A stretch of DNA of 64,000 nucleotides from Himantopus leucocephalus (GCA_003993805.1 RSEF01000005.1:37449517-37513516), one strand, 5' to 3'. Positions 37,001-49,480 are shown, numbered from the stretch's first letter. Numbers and translations are program-made. The notes: generated from the letters alone by a model not told the origin.

Positions 37001-38364
37001 TCAAAGGCCAGTGTTGGTCTGGCAGAGTTTGGCAAGTCTGATGTGGAGTTTGGACCCCNTGTTGGTCTGGCAGAGTTTGGCAAGTCTGATGTGGAGTTTG
37101 GGCCCCACAGAAAGATTGTCATGGATTAGCATGCGGCCTTCAACCAAAAGTGGTACAGCTCAGCAGTGGGGACACACATACCAACCTTGAATTGTTCCTC
37201 AGCATCCCTGTTCCTGAAGCATGCTGCCCTGAGAGCTTTTTGCTGTTTTTTAATATAAAATACTTTTGAGTGGTATTACCACCATGATCTGCAGTTCTAA
37301 GTCAGCTTTACGTCTCCTCAGAGCTGCCCAGATTTATTTACCAGGATACGAAGCTTCCCTGACCCAAAATACTTCTGGGGAAGTAGAAATCAAGCTCTGT
37401 TCTCCTTGGGCTTGTACACAGTGCTGTCAAGTATCGTTCTGTTTTCTCCCTTTGTTTCAAAGAAGGTAGTTTCTAAGAAAAATGAGAGGGCTGACCTGTT
37501 CTCTGTCAGAGGTGTGGGTTTGTAGCATGATGGCGACACCCTGAAGTAAATGCCAAGCTCGTCCAGTGAAGATATGGAAGTAGCATATGAAGACGTGAAT
37601 CCTGCTGGAATCATTTGGAAGACTGTCCATGGCAGAGTAAGTGAAATGTGGAACAAATTATCCTCTCAATCATGGCTATAATTCCTCTTTGAAGGAANTT
37701 TTTTTTTTTTTTTTTTTTCCTTCAGAAGGGAGGGGGGAACTGGTGTGCGTGTAATGCAATTGTCAAAGCTGAGCTCTGACCCAGTGGGGACATGAGCAAA
37801 CAATTTGACACCAGAAATGCCCTAAAATACTCTGCAGACATCTATGTCCAATCCTAGTATTCAGAAGTGTCGGGATGATCTGGGTGCTTCCGTTTGTCTC
37901 CAAGACTGTGTGCTGCTTGTAAGCTGAGGGGCTGTGTCTCGTATCTCGTAGCTCCCTTTGGATTTTGACCACTGCCCCGCATCCAGTATTCTACTTAAAA
38001 CATTGGCCTTCATAAATGTGTCTTTAAGCTACTGATCTGTAAATAGTTTGAGTCTGATTTCCTGAAAAGTTACACGCACACCCTTATTTCCCCTTTATTT
38101 TTTTCTCTCCCTCTTTACCCCCTGCCTGGAAGCAGCAGAGCTGCTCAGCTGGAGTTCCCTCAATTTGAAGAAGGGATTCTCCTGTCGGGCATTCTCGTTT
38201 GGGAGTCTTTGGCTTTAGATCTCACATCTCTGCCTTTGCATTACAAGAATGTAGGTTTGTTAACTTCTGGGCTTGCTACAAAACATATTTACCCCTGCAT
38301 CCTGCCCCAAAGTTGCTGAGGAAGAGTGGGCTGAAGCAAATGTCTACAGGCAGTCATTTATCTT
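34071..38364. other. Intergenic DNA downstream of ARHGAP5
   Basis: No gene is recognised. Composition becomes mixed, with a G/T-rich stretch at 34191-34218. Short frames of 60-95 codons show no domain. A duplicated 47-bp block around the N at 37059 and a poly(T) run beside the N at 37698 mark assembly joins. Confidence 0.65.
37012..37106. repeat. 47-bp duplicate copies separated by a single N
   Basis: Copy 1 (37012-37058) and copy 2 (37060-37106) begin tgttggtctggcagagtttg and differ at one base (ggacccc versus gggcccc). The N at 37059 lies exactly between them, as at 23478 and 42901. Probably an unmerged contig overlap. Confidence 0.9.
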
Positions 38365-38464
38365 NNNNNNNNNNNNNNNNNNNNNNNNNNNNNNNNNNNN
38401 NNNNNNNNNNNNNNNNNNNNNNNNNNNNNNNNNNNNNNNNNNNNNNNNNNNNNNNNNNNNNNNN
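38365..38464. other. Assembly gap of exactly 100 N
   Basis: One hundred N in a row is a conventional placeholder for a gap of unknown size. Frames that appear to run across it are meaningless. Confidence 0.99.
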
Positions 38465-39139
38465 TTTTTCCCCTTGTCCCCTGGAAGTGCATTCAATTTT
38501 TTTCTCATGTGACAACCTACTTACTTTCTGTTTTTCCGTGCTAGGTGGTAGACCTCTATGGCCATATAGTGTTCCCTGCTAACAAGATTCTGGAAGTTGT
38601 GGAGACTGCACAGGTTGTTTAAGAAATGTCTGGTCTGGGGGGGGAGGTGGGGGTAGGGGCATTATATAACATTGAGAATAATAAAAAAGGGCCATAAAAT
38701 AGGGAACCAAATATGGTAATGGATAAGAACGAAAGTTAGGGAAAAAGTCATCAAAGGGGTAAGAACTTAGTTTTCAAAGAAGGTGAAGATCCCCTTCAAG
38801 ATGCAAAAATAAGCTTCTTCAACCAGAAGGGAATGGCTGCATGCGTTCACATAAGGGTTCTAGCTCAAGGTACACAAGTGGGTTTATTTGACTGCTTCTG
38901 TGCATTAAAATTGTTGTGATGGTTTAATCAATACAAATGCTCATTAGGCTTTTAAATTTACATAGGTATTGAGATACAACAACTCTTGACCCATAAGAGA
39001 TCTTCTAAGAATAAATATTATCTTTGAATATACAAAGGTAGGTTTTAATTATTCTTATATCTCTGATGGAAATTCATCTATACTTTTCTTCTAAACCTGT
39101 GAAATAGATTCCACAGTGTTCCCCATGTCTTGTTTCAGT
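38465..39139. other. Intergenic DNA after the assembly gap
   Basis: No gene is recognised. A G-rich run (38637-38659) has the arrangement needed for a G-quadruplex. Confidence 0.65.
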
Positions 39140-39520
39140 GATTCAGTATCCTTATGGGAAGAAAGATTCTCTTGGTAGCCAAGCTAAATCTTCTTTACTG
39201 CAAGATAAACCGACCTCTTTTAGTTCTATTGCCAGTGGATGTGGTGAATATTTATCACTGTCACCTTTACGGTGATCTTTAGATGCTGGAAGACTGCCGT
39301 GTCCCATTTCTCTCTCCCTGCTTTCCACGTCTGTCTTTTCTTTGTCCAAGTAACACATTCCTTTAAGCTTTTTTACAGTTTGTGTTTATAAAGCTTGTAG
39401 TATTTTTGTTGCCTTTCCTTTAAGTACATTGGTGGTCCAAACTGGGCACAGTCCTGACCACTCTACTAATACAAATTACACCAGTGTAATACCTCTTGAA
39501 TCTTGTAAATAACATACAAG
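39140..39520 (-). mobile_element. Ancient CR1-like LINE 3' fragment, antisense
   Basis: The + strand resembles the reverse complement of the CR1 3' half. Ordered pieces include cctcttttagttctattgcc, cttctttgcccaa-like tctttgtccaag, tttttgttgcctttccttta, ccaaactgggcacagtcctg and tacctcttgaatcttg. They correspond to the well-known TTTGTTGC-, AACTGGACACAGTAC- and ATTACCTC-type motifs of antisense CR1. It is strongly diverged and has no open frame. Boundaries are approximate. Confidence 0.6.
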
Positions 39521-41735
39521 GCTGATGAGCCCCTAAGCCTATATACTATAAGCCCTGAATTTTATTACCAGTGTGTACTTTTAACATGGCACCATTCAAA
39601 CTGGGGGGACTGGTTCTAGCTGAAGCTCACGTCACCCAAGTTCTTCTCTTGCACTGCTCAGTGCGTGTTTCTGTCCACGTGAGGAACTGAAATGGTGCGA
39701 ACTATTGAGTTACAGGCACCTCCTCGGTACACATGAGTAATGGGGAGAATATGTGGGATGAGGCATTTTGCCTTTCGAAGAAATCGAGAGGCAGGCGGTT
39801 TTATTATTGGTCCCTCCTGAGATACTAGCTATTAAATCACGCTACAACTCTGTGATCCAATGCTGTCATTGAGAAGGATGATAGAGAAAACACAAAAGAC
39901 CCAGTGAGCCTTGTATAAAAGCAAAGGCGTCCTTTCAAGATGGTTACTGAATTGAGTGGTGAGGAATAGAAGATGTGTTTCTTCCTAAAGCATACATACT
40001 TAATGTAGATGTGCTGTTTTCCTCAAACATCATGGCTGGCTTGCTTTAAAAAAAATATCAAAATCGCTTCGTTCAGTGAGGATTCTAGAATTAGTGTTTG
40101 TTCTTTAGCAGATGCTTCTAACATTCAAGAGAGAAATATAGTTAGGTGACGTAAGTTGGATGTCTTCACTTCTGAATTACTTCAATGTATCCAAAATGTT
40201 AAAATACTTCCCATTTCTCAGAGTACCTAATTAACATTTTATAACTCCTTATTCTAAAATTGAAAGAAATGAGGATTTTCTTGCAGCGTTTTTAGCTTTG
40301 TCTGCAAAGATATATATGATGTTGTACAAACAGCGCAAATATCTTTGGCAGTGAGTCCCATAATAAAGATCTCATTTAGTACATGCTAATTTAAGATTTA
40401 ATGTCGTATTTCCATAAGGTTTGTTGACTATTAAATTTATGGCTCCCTTCGTCAGTTCCAGAGCTAGATAAAAGCAACAAAAAAGCAACAAAAAAACTGC
40501 CTTTAATTTGTGAAATAAATACCACTGGCTGAAAGTCTGTGATTTGGCCTTTTAAACACACAGCTGTCCTCCTCTCGTTCTTCTCACTTTCTTTATATTT
40601 AGAGGAAGGTAAATCCGTAGCACCGCAATGTGACTCCTCATTGCAATAGAGGCCATTAATCAAGTTGTGCTGGTTTTGGAGTGTGATAGCAATATCACTC
40701 CCTTCAGCCTTTAATGTCGACAGTGCATTCCAAAATATTGAAGCAGCAGTTTCTTAAATGACAAAGCAAACAACTTACAGTACACCTGTAAAAGGTAATA
40801 ACAGGAAAGGATTGCTTTAAGAAAAATATCCTATTAGGAAGCATATTTCTCTAATGTTCTTGTTGATATATTTATAGATAGGGCTATGCACACATGATAT
40901 GCTATAGAATGCACTGTATATTCTCCTAGAAATGCAATCCGTTGTGCTGTGAGTGTGAAGGTTTTATCGGCAAAAATGTGGGATAAACCATAGGACCAAT
41001 TGGCTGCAAAGCCACTGCTGAAAGCAATAGTACATATGCAATGAAGAATATATAAATAGACTTATTTTTCCCAATCCAGCACATTTGGTATTGTTGAGCT
41101 ACTAACAGAAGATGAATTTGTTTTCTTTCTACCCTGCTTATCTCATCAGTATTCAACTGAAACTTTATTAAGGTATGTTTGGGAACCAAGAGGGGGGTTA
41201 CTGGGTTACTGATGTTATCAAAGATCTCATGTGGTTTTGAGTGGAAGAGGAAGATCACCAATGGCCTCAGGCTATTTACTTACATCACGCTGCTTTGAAT
41301 AGGCACCAAAATAATACATATAACAGTGACACATGAATTCTTTTGGCTAGCAAAGGCCTTGCTGTGAATGTGGTTTGGATGAGGCTTCCTTCAGCATCAT
41401 TTGGGGGCTCTGATGAGTAGAGAGACTGGATGTAGTACTACTCATTTGGCTCGCAAGTGGTTATTTTATTCTCAGCGGCAGCTCACTGCTGGGCCTCAGC
41501 AGCGATGCTCTTCTGGGTTGGCACGTGTTGATGGTGCTCTCTGTGACAACAGGATAAGGTGCTGTGCGGGCTGGGGTCTCCAGCCGTAGACCCTCTGCTT
41601 TCTGTGGGCCAGAAGTAAGCTGGCTTCAGCCGAGATTCACAGCTGGGCTTCAGAGCTTGGCCAATGAGTTTCCTTTTAATAATGAAGCAGGCATAAAGAA
41701 AGCACGTATCTAGGCAAGTAAAAAACAACCCCCAA
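39521..41735. other. Intergenic DNA
   Basis: Mixed-composition non-coding DNA. Frames of up to 111 codons on the minus strand (40926-41261) have no recognisable domain. No repeat is recognised. Confidence 0.6.
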
Positions 41736-41866
41736 AACATTCCAATTGAAAGTTAATATGTGATTTCTCTTCCAGCTTCCTCTTGTCTATGAAATAGAGA
41801 ACATTCCAGTTGAAAGTTAATATGTGATTTCTCTTTTCTTCCAGCTTTCTCTTCTCTATGAAATGC
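41736..41866. repeat. Imperfect 64-68 bp tandem duplication
   Basis: A unit starting aacattcca(a/g)ttgaaagtt and ending tctatgaaat recurs with a period of 64 bp. The second copy has a small insertion in a ttcttcc tract and several substitutions. There is no N here, so it is likely a genuine old tandem duplication. Confidence 0.8.
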
Positions 41867-42798
41867 CATAATGCTTTCGGGGAAGCAATAAGATCTGTGA
41901 AATGTTTCACTACACACGCTTTCGGCAATAATGTTTTAAAGGTAAAATGTTAATTTATTTAAAAATGTGTACTTGATTGCTTGTTCTATGAGAATTTACT
42001 CCTTTTAAAAGTAATTTACTACTTTAAAAAAAATCATACCTGCTTGAATCATTCCAAAAAATCACTTACTTTCCTGTTTGCTTAAAATACTTTGGCCAGT
42101 TCTCACGTTCTTTCTTTTAACCAGATTTGCACAGCTTGATGTTCATCATTGAAAGCATTCACTGCCAATAGCTTCAGGTCTCCCCAGGCTGAATTAGACA
42201 TAGGAGCAATCCTCATGTTACCTTTTCAGTCTGAATGCCTTCCTCCTTTCTCTCCTTCCTTTTTTTTTGGTAAGGGATCGAGTGCCATGTGGTTCTTCTG
42301 CTCAGCAGTGATGATCAGCAACTCGGACAGCAAATTGAGCAGAACTCTTGCAGACCTTTTGCACAAAGAAGTTGTTGAGCGACATCATCTGAGTTCCTTC
42401 TCTTTCTGGCACTCAACTCTCACTCCTTTGAGGTGATGGCTTGTATTGGCTGCAGACCTCCAGCCCCACAATATTTGCTAGGGGACAGGATACACCTGAG
42501 TCAATGCTCCAGCAGAGACGTGCAGTCAGGCAGCAGACAAGTTCATTATAGACAGCTAAAGGCCAGGAGGTCACATAGCCCCAAGTGCATATGTTGTGCA
42601 GGAAGGAGGACAGGATGCCTTCCCTCGGAGGTTTGATGTCATCACTCAAATCTCCAGGTGAACATCTGGGAGCTGGCGTGCTGCCAGCCCCTGTGAGCAA
42701 ACTGGCCGAGTGCTGCGAGCGTGTCTCTGGAGATCCGACCCCTGCAGAGTTCATACACCTCTGTTCCTTTCTTTGCTTTCTCCCAGATCTCCCGTGGT
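41867..42798. other. Intergenic DNA
   Basis: Somewhat more GC-rich toward 42.4-42.8 kb. A 132-codon minus-strand frame (42413-42811) overlaps plus-strand frames of 67 and 101 codons. None has a recognisable domain, so I do not call a gene. Confidence 0.55.
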
Positions 42799-43004
42799 CA
42801 CAAAGCTCCACTGAATGTTCACTCGTATTTTATCACCATGTTTCAGTTTCTTTTCGCACAGATGGATTAGCTTGTATTTTTCCTGGCTAAAAATCTCTAT
42901 NCCACAAAGCTCCACTGAACGTTCACTCGTATTTTATCCCCATGTTTCAGTTTCTTTTCTCACAGATGGATTAGCTTGTATTTTTCCTGGCTAAAAATCT
43001 CTAT
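42799..43004. repeat. 102-bp duplicate copies flanking a single N
   Basis: Copy 1 (42799-42900) and copy 2 (42903-43004) start cacaaagctccactgaa and end aaaaatctctat. They differ at about three positions and are separated by the N at 42901 and one base. This is the third instance of the same pattern in the window, and is most simply an unmerged overlap. Confidence 0.9.
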
Positions 43005-43560
43005 TCTGCCAATACTGAAACCTCCCTGAATCTCTTCTCTCTGATACAGTGATGTTCATGAGATGTATTATTGACTAAGAATTTGACCAACGTGCTGCTC
43101 TATTCTTGGCATACTCCTTTCAATTAATCAATATAGCCGTTAAACAGAATGGGGCTAATATGAGTCTCTAGGATGTGATGTAATAAAAGCTTCAGCTTGA
43201 CGTTATCTCATTTACTGTTATCCTTTGTGTATGACTGTACAGCCAGTATTCATTTGTGTGCCTTGCACAGCTGGACTAACCCTTGATTAAAGACTCCAGA
43301 ATAACTGTATTGAATGTTTTATTAATATTTCATCTGAGGTATTCTCACCATCATCATCTGTGATGTTCTTTTGTACAAAAAAAAAAATTACACATGGCCT
43401 CATCTCAGGTTTGCTATTGATCAACTCTGTCTCCCAGTGTGGCCTCTTTCTGTGCAGCCTAGTGTGCAGAGTCGTGTCATTTCCCCTTATACCAGTAGCA
43501 AACCCAATAAAACATTGGATAATATGTCATTATTACATGGAAATTTATGAATAATTTTCG
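43005..43560 (-). repeat. Possible ancient LINE-derived sequence
   Basis: Pieces such as agaatggggctaatatgagt and ctctaggatg, then gactgtacagccagtattc, resemble the antisense of old avian/reptile CR1-type sequence. The rest is too decayed to align by eye. Low confidence. Confidence 0.25.
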
Positions 43561-45367
43561 TGGGGTGTTCACTTCTTTGATTCTCATATTTCATTGGTTT
43601 TCAGTATAGTTTCATTTTTTTTAAATGAGGTTTTTAGGTTCTTGTGAGGTCCCATCTGGCTATTCTAGACCATCTAGAACTTAGAGTTAACCCATTTGGT
43701 TTTACTGAAGGTAGAGTAATAGTCTTGCTCACTCTAGAACAACTTTTTTTTTCTTTCCATTAACATAACTGGGCAAAGTGTAATTCCTCAGGCAAAGCGG
43801 ATAGTGCTGTTCATTCAGTTCTCAGTGTGGTATCCTTTCTACCCTCTTCCTGAAACTGTGCACAGGACTTCATCCAGATTTGTCCTCTCCCAGCTTTTGC
43901 CCTGTTGTTTGCCTCAAAAGCACACGTGTGACTCGACCTGAGATTTCTTCTAAGCATTATTTTTGAATGCGAGGAAAACCAGAGAATTAAGTATTTTCAT
44001 ATTTCTAAATTAATTCCTCCCCTTTGTAATCTAAAAACCCTCTTTGCTTGAGCCTGTTCATGGTCAGAAAATGAGCATATGTAGCGGTTAGGACGTAAAA
44101 CAGAACTCATGGCATTTATATATGTTTTCGTGTTGGCTGTTGTCTCAAGGTGTCCTTACTGTGCCTATAGTTCTTCAAGTCTGCACTGTAAAGAAAGCAG
44201 CTTTTCTCTTTCTCTACCACTGTGAGACACCCACCACTGCCACTTAACGTAATTATCTTTATCAAAACAAATGTCAACTTTCTACTGCTACTGTTACTTT
44301 GTCAGCAATGCGACTGAGGCAAATACTTCACTAAAATATCTCTGTGTTGAGTAATGACCCTACTGTAAACACTGACTATTCCTGCTTGATAGAATATGTA
44401 AGAAATAATAATCTTCACCATGGGTTAGTTTTAGAAAAGATTTTTTTTTCTATGTTTCATATAGTAGGTTTGACCTCTAAGCTAAAAAAAAAAAAAAAAA
44501 ANAAAAAAAAAAAAAAGGCTGTGAGACCTCCATTCACATTCACCGTTGAACCTTAAAGCACAGCAAATATATAGGAACAGGAAAAATAAAGACTTAATGC
44601 ATCAGGCCTGTGTGATGGACAGACCCTCTCCGCACATTACTTCTCTTTTAACCAGATGTGAATTGTATTATAACTAGAATAATGGTTATGTGTGCTAGAG
44701 GCTAATCTCTTGAATCAGAAAGCCATTTGTTTTATTATTCTTAAGGCTCTTATACTGCAGGAACCTGCTGAGATTCAAAAGTGTGAGCAGACAGGCTAAC
44801 GCTGAGGAAAGTAAATATTGCAAAAAACTGTTTATAGCGAAGCATAAACTGATGTGTCTGAGCACATTATTTCCATTTAGAAGATTTCCAGTGTTGCCTC
44901 AGTGCAATTCACCACAGATAATTGAAATTAATATTATTGGGTTTTGTTTTGTTGGTGCAGATGTTGTTACTGTGGCTTTGTGTCTACACATACACTTGTG
45001 TATGTGTCTACACACATTTACTACATGTTGAAATGATTTGAATATTTTGACTTGCAACAAGTTCAAATATTTCATGTTTAAAAAAAATACCAAGTCACTG
45101 CCATTTTCCCTTTCTGTCTGTGTTCTACTGAACGTTATCCACTTAAATATTAGTTGAAGCAAAGCTTCAAAGCCCAGTTTTAAAAAAAAAAAAAAAAAAG
45201 AACACAATGAAGTTGTTCTGGCAACATAGTCCTTTNCTGGGGGTTGTTCAAATGTCTGAAGAGGAGAGTGGATCTGAGCAGAACTCTTCTGCATTTTAAA
45301 TGAACGTTGCAGCCATTTAAGTATAGGATGAAACTGAAAAACTGCTGCTTGGTCTTCTGCTTGTGGT
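43561..45367. other. Intergenic DNA with A-rich tracts
   Basis: This holds a poly(A) tract of about 33 bases interrupted by an N (44485-44517) and another at 45181-45199, plus a single N at 45236. A 165-codon minus-strand frame (44899-45396) crosses the N at 45236 and the second poly(A) tract, so it is not a credible gene. Confidence 0.6.
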
Positions 45368-45796
45368 TTATGAGCAGTGGCTGCCGGAGATACCAAATTC
45401 CTGGAGCAGGCTCAAGACCGTGATTTCCACGCGGACACGACCCCTCAGTTTAGTCCATATTTCTTTTGCCAAGACTGTGTTTTTTGTAGACCCACTTTTA
45501 GTTATCAAATCTTTCCACACATCATAATGGAAGTCTAAGTCCCAATTAAAGGCTGTGCATTGTACTAGACCGTGAAGTGCTGAAAAATAGGTGGTCTGAG
45601 AGCCAGCTGTGGATCTAACCTGATTAATGAAGGGTATTTTCAGGCCTCTGAAAATAAGCAGGAAAGGCTTATGCTGGGACAACTTTCGCAGCAACTTCTC
45701 CAAGTTTCCTGCCCTACTCTGTCCACATCCAAGTTGTTTATGATTCAAGGGCTTATGTTTTAGGTTAAAATGTAACATTTTACAGAGAACTGTCAC
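45368..45796 (-). other. Unexplained 142-codon open frame, not called as a gene
   Basis: An ATG-to-stop frame of 142 codons with ordinary amino-acid composition (for example NLEKLLRKLSQHKPFLLIF and WKDLITKSGSTKNTVLAKE). I recognise no family. It has no obvious splice partner or promoter. It could be chance, an unrecognised transposon remnant, or a fragment of a decayed retrocopy. The stop is followed directly by the weak frame described for 44.9-45.4 kb. Confidence 0.2.
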
Positions 45797-48700
45797 TGAT
45801 TTCCACGTGCTTTAAAACTGTACTCTAATACGGCCCTTTGGGAGCTGTTTCACAAACAGTTTGAAAATCCATGCAGTGGAGATAGAGAGATGTGAGCTTG
45901 TCATGTGTCCCAAGGTAATACGTTCTGGATGGTTAATCAAATCCTTCAGTTAAAGCAGGGATTGGAGTGACTGACTTCTTTTGTGTCCTTGGAGCATATT
46001 TGGAAAATTGGCGCTTAAAAGACTTAAGAGGTTGTTAAAAGATACTCCTCTGAGGGAGGACTGTTTGCTTTGATGCAAACTAGTTGTCTAACGAGCAGCC
46101 AACTCCGGTCCGTTTACAGCATTAAGAGAGGTGGACTGCAGGGAAACTTCTTTTAACTGTCTATTCAGTTGTCATCTCGAAAAAGCAGTTTGTACATGCT
46201 GACGTTTCAGTACGATGTTGTGGTATGTATCTGATATTTTTTCAAAAGTTACTTTTTTTGCTTCTGTCGTGGTTTTGTGACATGAAACAGGCGGGAAGCA
46301 GGAGAGAAAATAGTAGCTGAGAGACAGCAATTCTTGTTTAGCTGCCTTCCTCCCTACGTGCTGACACGGTCGTCTTTAATTCTCATTTATATTTGGTACA
46401 CTGGATTTACATTTATTCATACTTTTTTTTTGCTTTGTTCACTTTTATTTAGTTCTCTTTTTCAGGCAGTTACTCTGCTTTATTGTTCTTGTGTGTGCAA
46501 TTCCACTGCAGTTATATTTATGGAAGAGAGTTTAGCCAAACAAACCAGCTTAGCCGATGCTCCACGGGGACCCATTAACGTTCTTGTTATTCTTACTATT
46601 CATGTTAATGCTTTGAATTTTAATTACTTTCACATGCAGATAAATAGTACGTGTTCTTTATACTTGTAAAGCAGGTTCTATGAATTCTATAAAATCACTT
46701 TTGTTTCATCTAGTATTTGTTTTATAAGATTTTCAAAAGGAGCAAATTCTGTAGAGTTTTCTGGGTTGAAATTCCCACTGAAGTCCTCAGAGATTTTTGT
46801 CTGTGCTAGATTTAAATTTTTGCAGTGTTTCACACACAATTGCAAGCTTTTACCATATGTACATACCAGGTCCATGTTTAACTGTGTCACCATACTCTTA
46901 GAAAGGGAATGTCTCTCGTGACATTAAACACACAAGCACGCACACGTGAAGAGCTTGAGAAATGGCAGAGCAGACCAAACACATTATTAAGGCAGTACAC
47001 ACGACACAAATAATAATGCAGCAATTGAGACCTAGGTAAGAGACCTAGGTAACACCTTATTCAGCCGCAGAATCAGCAAAGATGATTTCTAATGGAGTTC
47101 ACAGGGTGGTGAGGATGTATCGGAGTGGGAAGAACGCTGCTTTCCCCAGATAGCCTTAAGACACATCACAACTAGCAGTGGCTGGTTCAGAGGCAGATGC
47201 ATTCTTTGGAACTTCCTGAAAGCGAGCTCCTTTCACAGATAATATAGCTAAGGACTGCCACGTTAATTTGTATACGTGCAGCTAATTCAAGCTCAGGAAT
47301 GATGCTTAAATCTGGTTAACTTCATAAGACCCACAGCAGTGAAGTATATTGCAGGCTGCAGTATTTTTCCATGGGAAAAGAATGTTTCTTGACACCTAAG
47401 ACAGTGCTAAGAAACCCTGCAATAATTTCTTAATATCACAAGCAATTTGATTGTTAAGTAAATGATTCCATATGTAGAATAAACCACAAAACATCTACTC
47501 CTTCAGTTCTGTTTTTTGAAATGCCTCTGTAGCTGTGGATTAGGAAGGAGCTTTGAAAGACTTAAAAGGTAAAATCCCATAGAAGGAATTTAAACAGGAG
47601 TAATTTTTCATTTTTTGTTTTGGTTTTCCCCTCGGAGAGAACATTTCTACCTCTGACAAAGGTTTTGAAAAGTTTAATGATGTTTGTGCTTTCTGCTTTG
47701 ACTTTGCTAGACAATACTGTATATATTCTTCTCTCCCCCAATACAGGTTTATTTCAGATTGTAGCTGGTATGCCGTTCAAAGGAAAAAATAAATGACACA
47801 GGTTTTCCTTGGGCTGCTGTAGCGAACCACGTTTTCCTTAAAGTAGTGAATTTTTTTCAGCTTCCAAATTAATTTGTGCAGATATTTAGTTCTCTAGTAT
47901 ATTTACAAGAAAAAAAAAAACCAGCCTTAACTCCCTAATGATATAAAAAACAAACAAAAAAGCCATTTTGCTGTAGTCTTCTAAATCAGCAGGTGAACCA
48001 AGATCTTTTAACTTCTTTGTAGTGTTGAAATGAAAACTTCAACTCAACTGTTTTTTGCAAGAAAGAAACAAAAAACAAAGCAGAAAAAAACGTTTATTTT
48101 TCACTGGAGGGTAGTATCCATTTTACTTAGGTTTACAACTGACTGGTTGTGCTCAGATGAACAGTTACTACATCATAACTCTTGTAACAAGGCTAACAGG
48201 AGTTCAAGCATTCGTCATATTAAAGCCTCTAGAGACAGGAAGGCAGCTTATATACTTTAATATTCTCTGGCTTGGTGCCCTAATTTAAAATACTCCTACA
48301 ACACCTTTTACACGTACTTTGGACCGGCTGTGTTCAAAGTAATGGCGTGCAAGTTGTGGTAGTTAACAATGACTTAGAATATATGTAGTGCTTTCCATCC
48401 AAAGATCCCAGAGCGGTTCAGCACATCATTTCCTTATAACCTTTCTGAAAATACAGCTCAGATTTTAACTCTATATCAAGACATATTATAACTGTTACTA
48501 GAGAGGGTTGCTGGTATTTTTTATTTTCTCTTTATTCTCTGTTACGCATTTGGTTTATCTGCTTTGGAGATGGAATGCTACAGAGGAGCCAAGCGGAATT
48601 ACAGAGGGGTGAATTTGGCTGGGTACCGGCAACCACTGCGTGTGTTATTTAAATTATTTATATGCTCCTTTGGGAGACTTTCTTCACTTCTGTCAATCAT

Positions 48701-49020
48701 AAAAGGAAAAAAAAACCAGACAATGGATACCTTGTGATTCTCTCTTTGGCAGGATGAGAGAAAGGTACACAGAAATCTTTGGCTGTTTCTTTCTTTCTCT
48801 TAGTATCTCTGACTTCCTAAAAAAGTTAGTGATCGGTAACTGAGCAATTTTGCATATGGGTTAATTTTTCATCTGCTAGGTGGTGAGATTCAATATCCTC
48901 AGGTTTATTTATGAGGGTTTCCACATAAACGTTGCATACAGAAGAAAGCAAAAAGACAATTAGCTATCAGAACTGAAACAAGTAAGTACCAGGGCAAAGC
49001 TGATTTCATTATTGCAGAGC
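45797..49020. other. Intergenic DNA
   Basis: No gene or mobile element is recognised. There is a 13-bp tandem duplication (gagacctaggtaa twice) at 47027-47052. Frames of up to 111 codons are low-complexity or hydrophobic without a domain. Confidence 0.6.
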
Positions 49021-49139
49021 TTGGCGAGTTGGGCCAGATTTTTCAGCTTAACAACTGGCAGCTCTGGATCATTCGAAGCGTTTGTATCTCTACCTTTAGA
49101 GTCTGTAGGGGAATGAAGTTCACTAGGATGATCCCTCGT

Positions 49140-49480
49140 TTGTACCTACAGGAAGAGCGGCCTGCACCTCCCGGAGTCAGGGTTTACGCTCTGACCTGTC
49201 TCCTTGATCCCGACCGCCCTCGTCCAGCCGCGCTGGCAGGCAGCCGAGCAGCCAGGTGCCTGTTCCCAGCTCTTTTGTCCTTTGAGCCCAGACCAAGGGT
49301 ACTGCTGTCTTACCGACCTGACGCGCTGCTTGCCCCTGCTCGGGCTGCAGTAGCCATCTCACAACTGCCCCAAGGGACTGTCCCCTGCCCCGGCACCCGC
49401 ATCCCTGCCTTTATGTGTCCCCACAGCCACCTGCATACACCCTTTCGCTGGGCACTTCCCAGGCAGCAGTCTCCTGCAGA
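49140..49480. promoter_or_regulatory. Small GC- and CpG-rich patch, possible regulatory element
   Basis: In otherwise AT-rich DNA this stretch is clearly GC-rich and carries a dozen or more CpG within about 220 bases (for example cgaccgccctcgtccagccg at 49209-49228, gacgcgctgc at 49320-49329). Long frames on both strands (174 codons plus, 49029-49553; 116 codons minus, 49359-49709) are expected from the scarcity of AT-rich stop codons and need not be coding. It could be a small CpG island of an unannotated transcript or a distal element, and I cannot tell which. Confidence 0.35.

Noticed and set aside
38199..38582. Frames running across the 100-N gap
   Set aside because: The gap length is arbitrary, so reading frame across it has no meaning.
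44899..45396. 165-codon minus-strand frame
   Set aside because: It crosses an N and a poly(A/T) tract that encodes a run of Phe. Composition shows translated low-complexity DNA.
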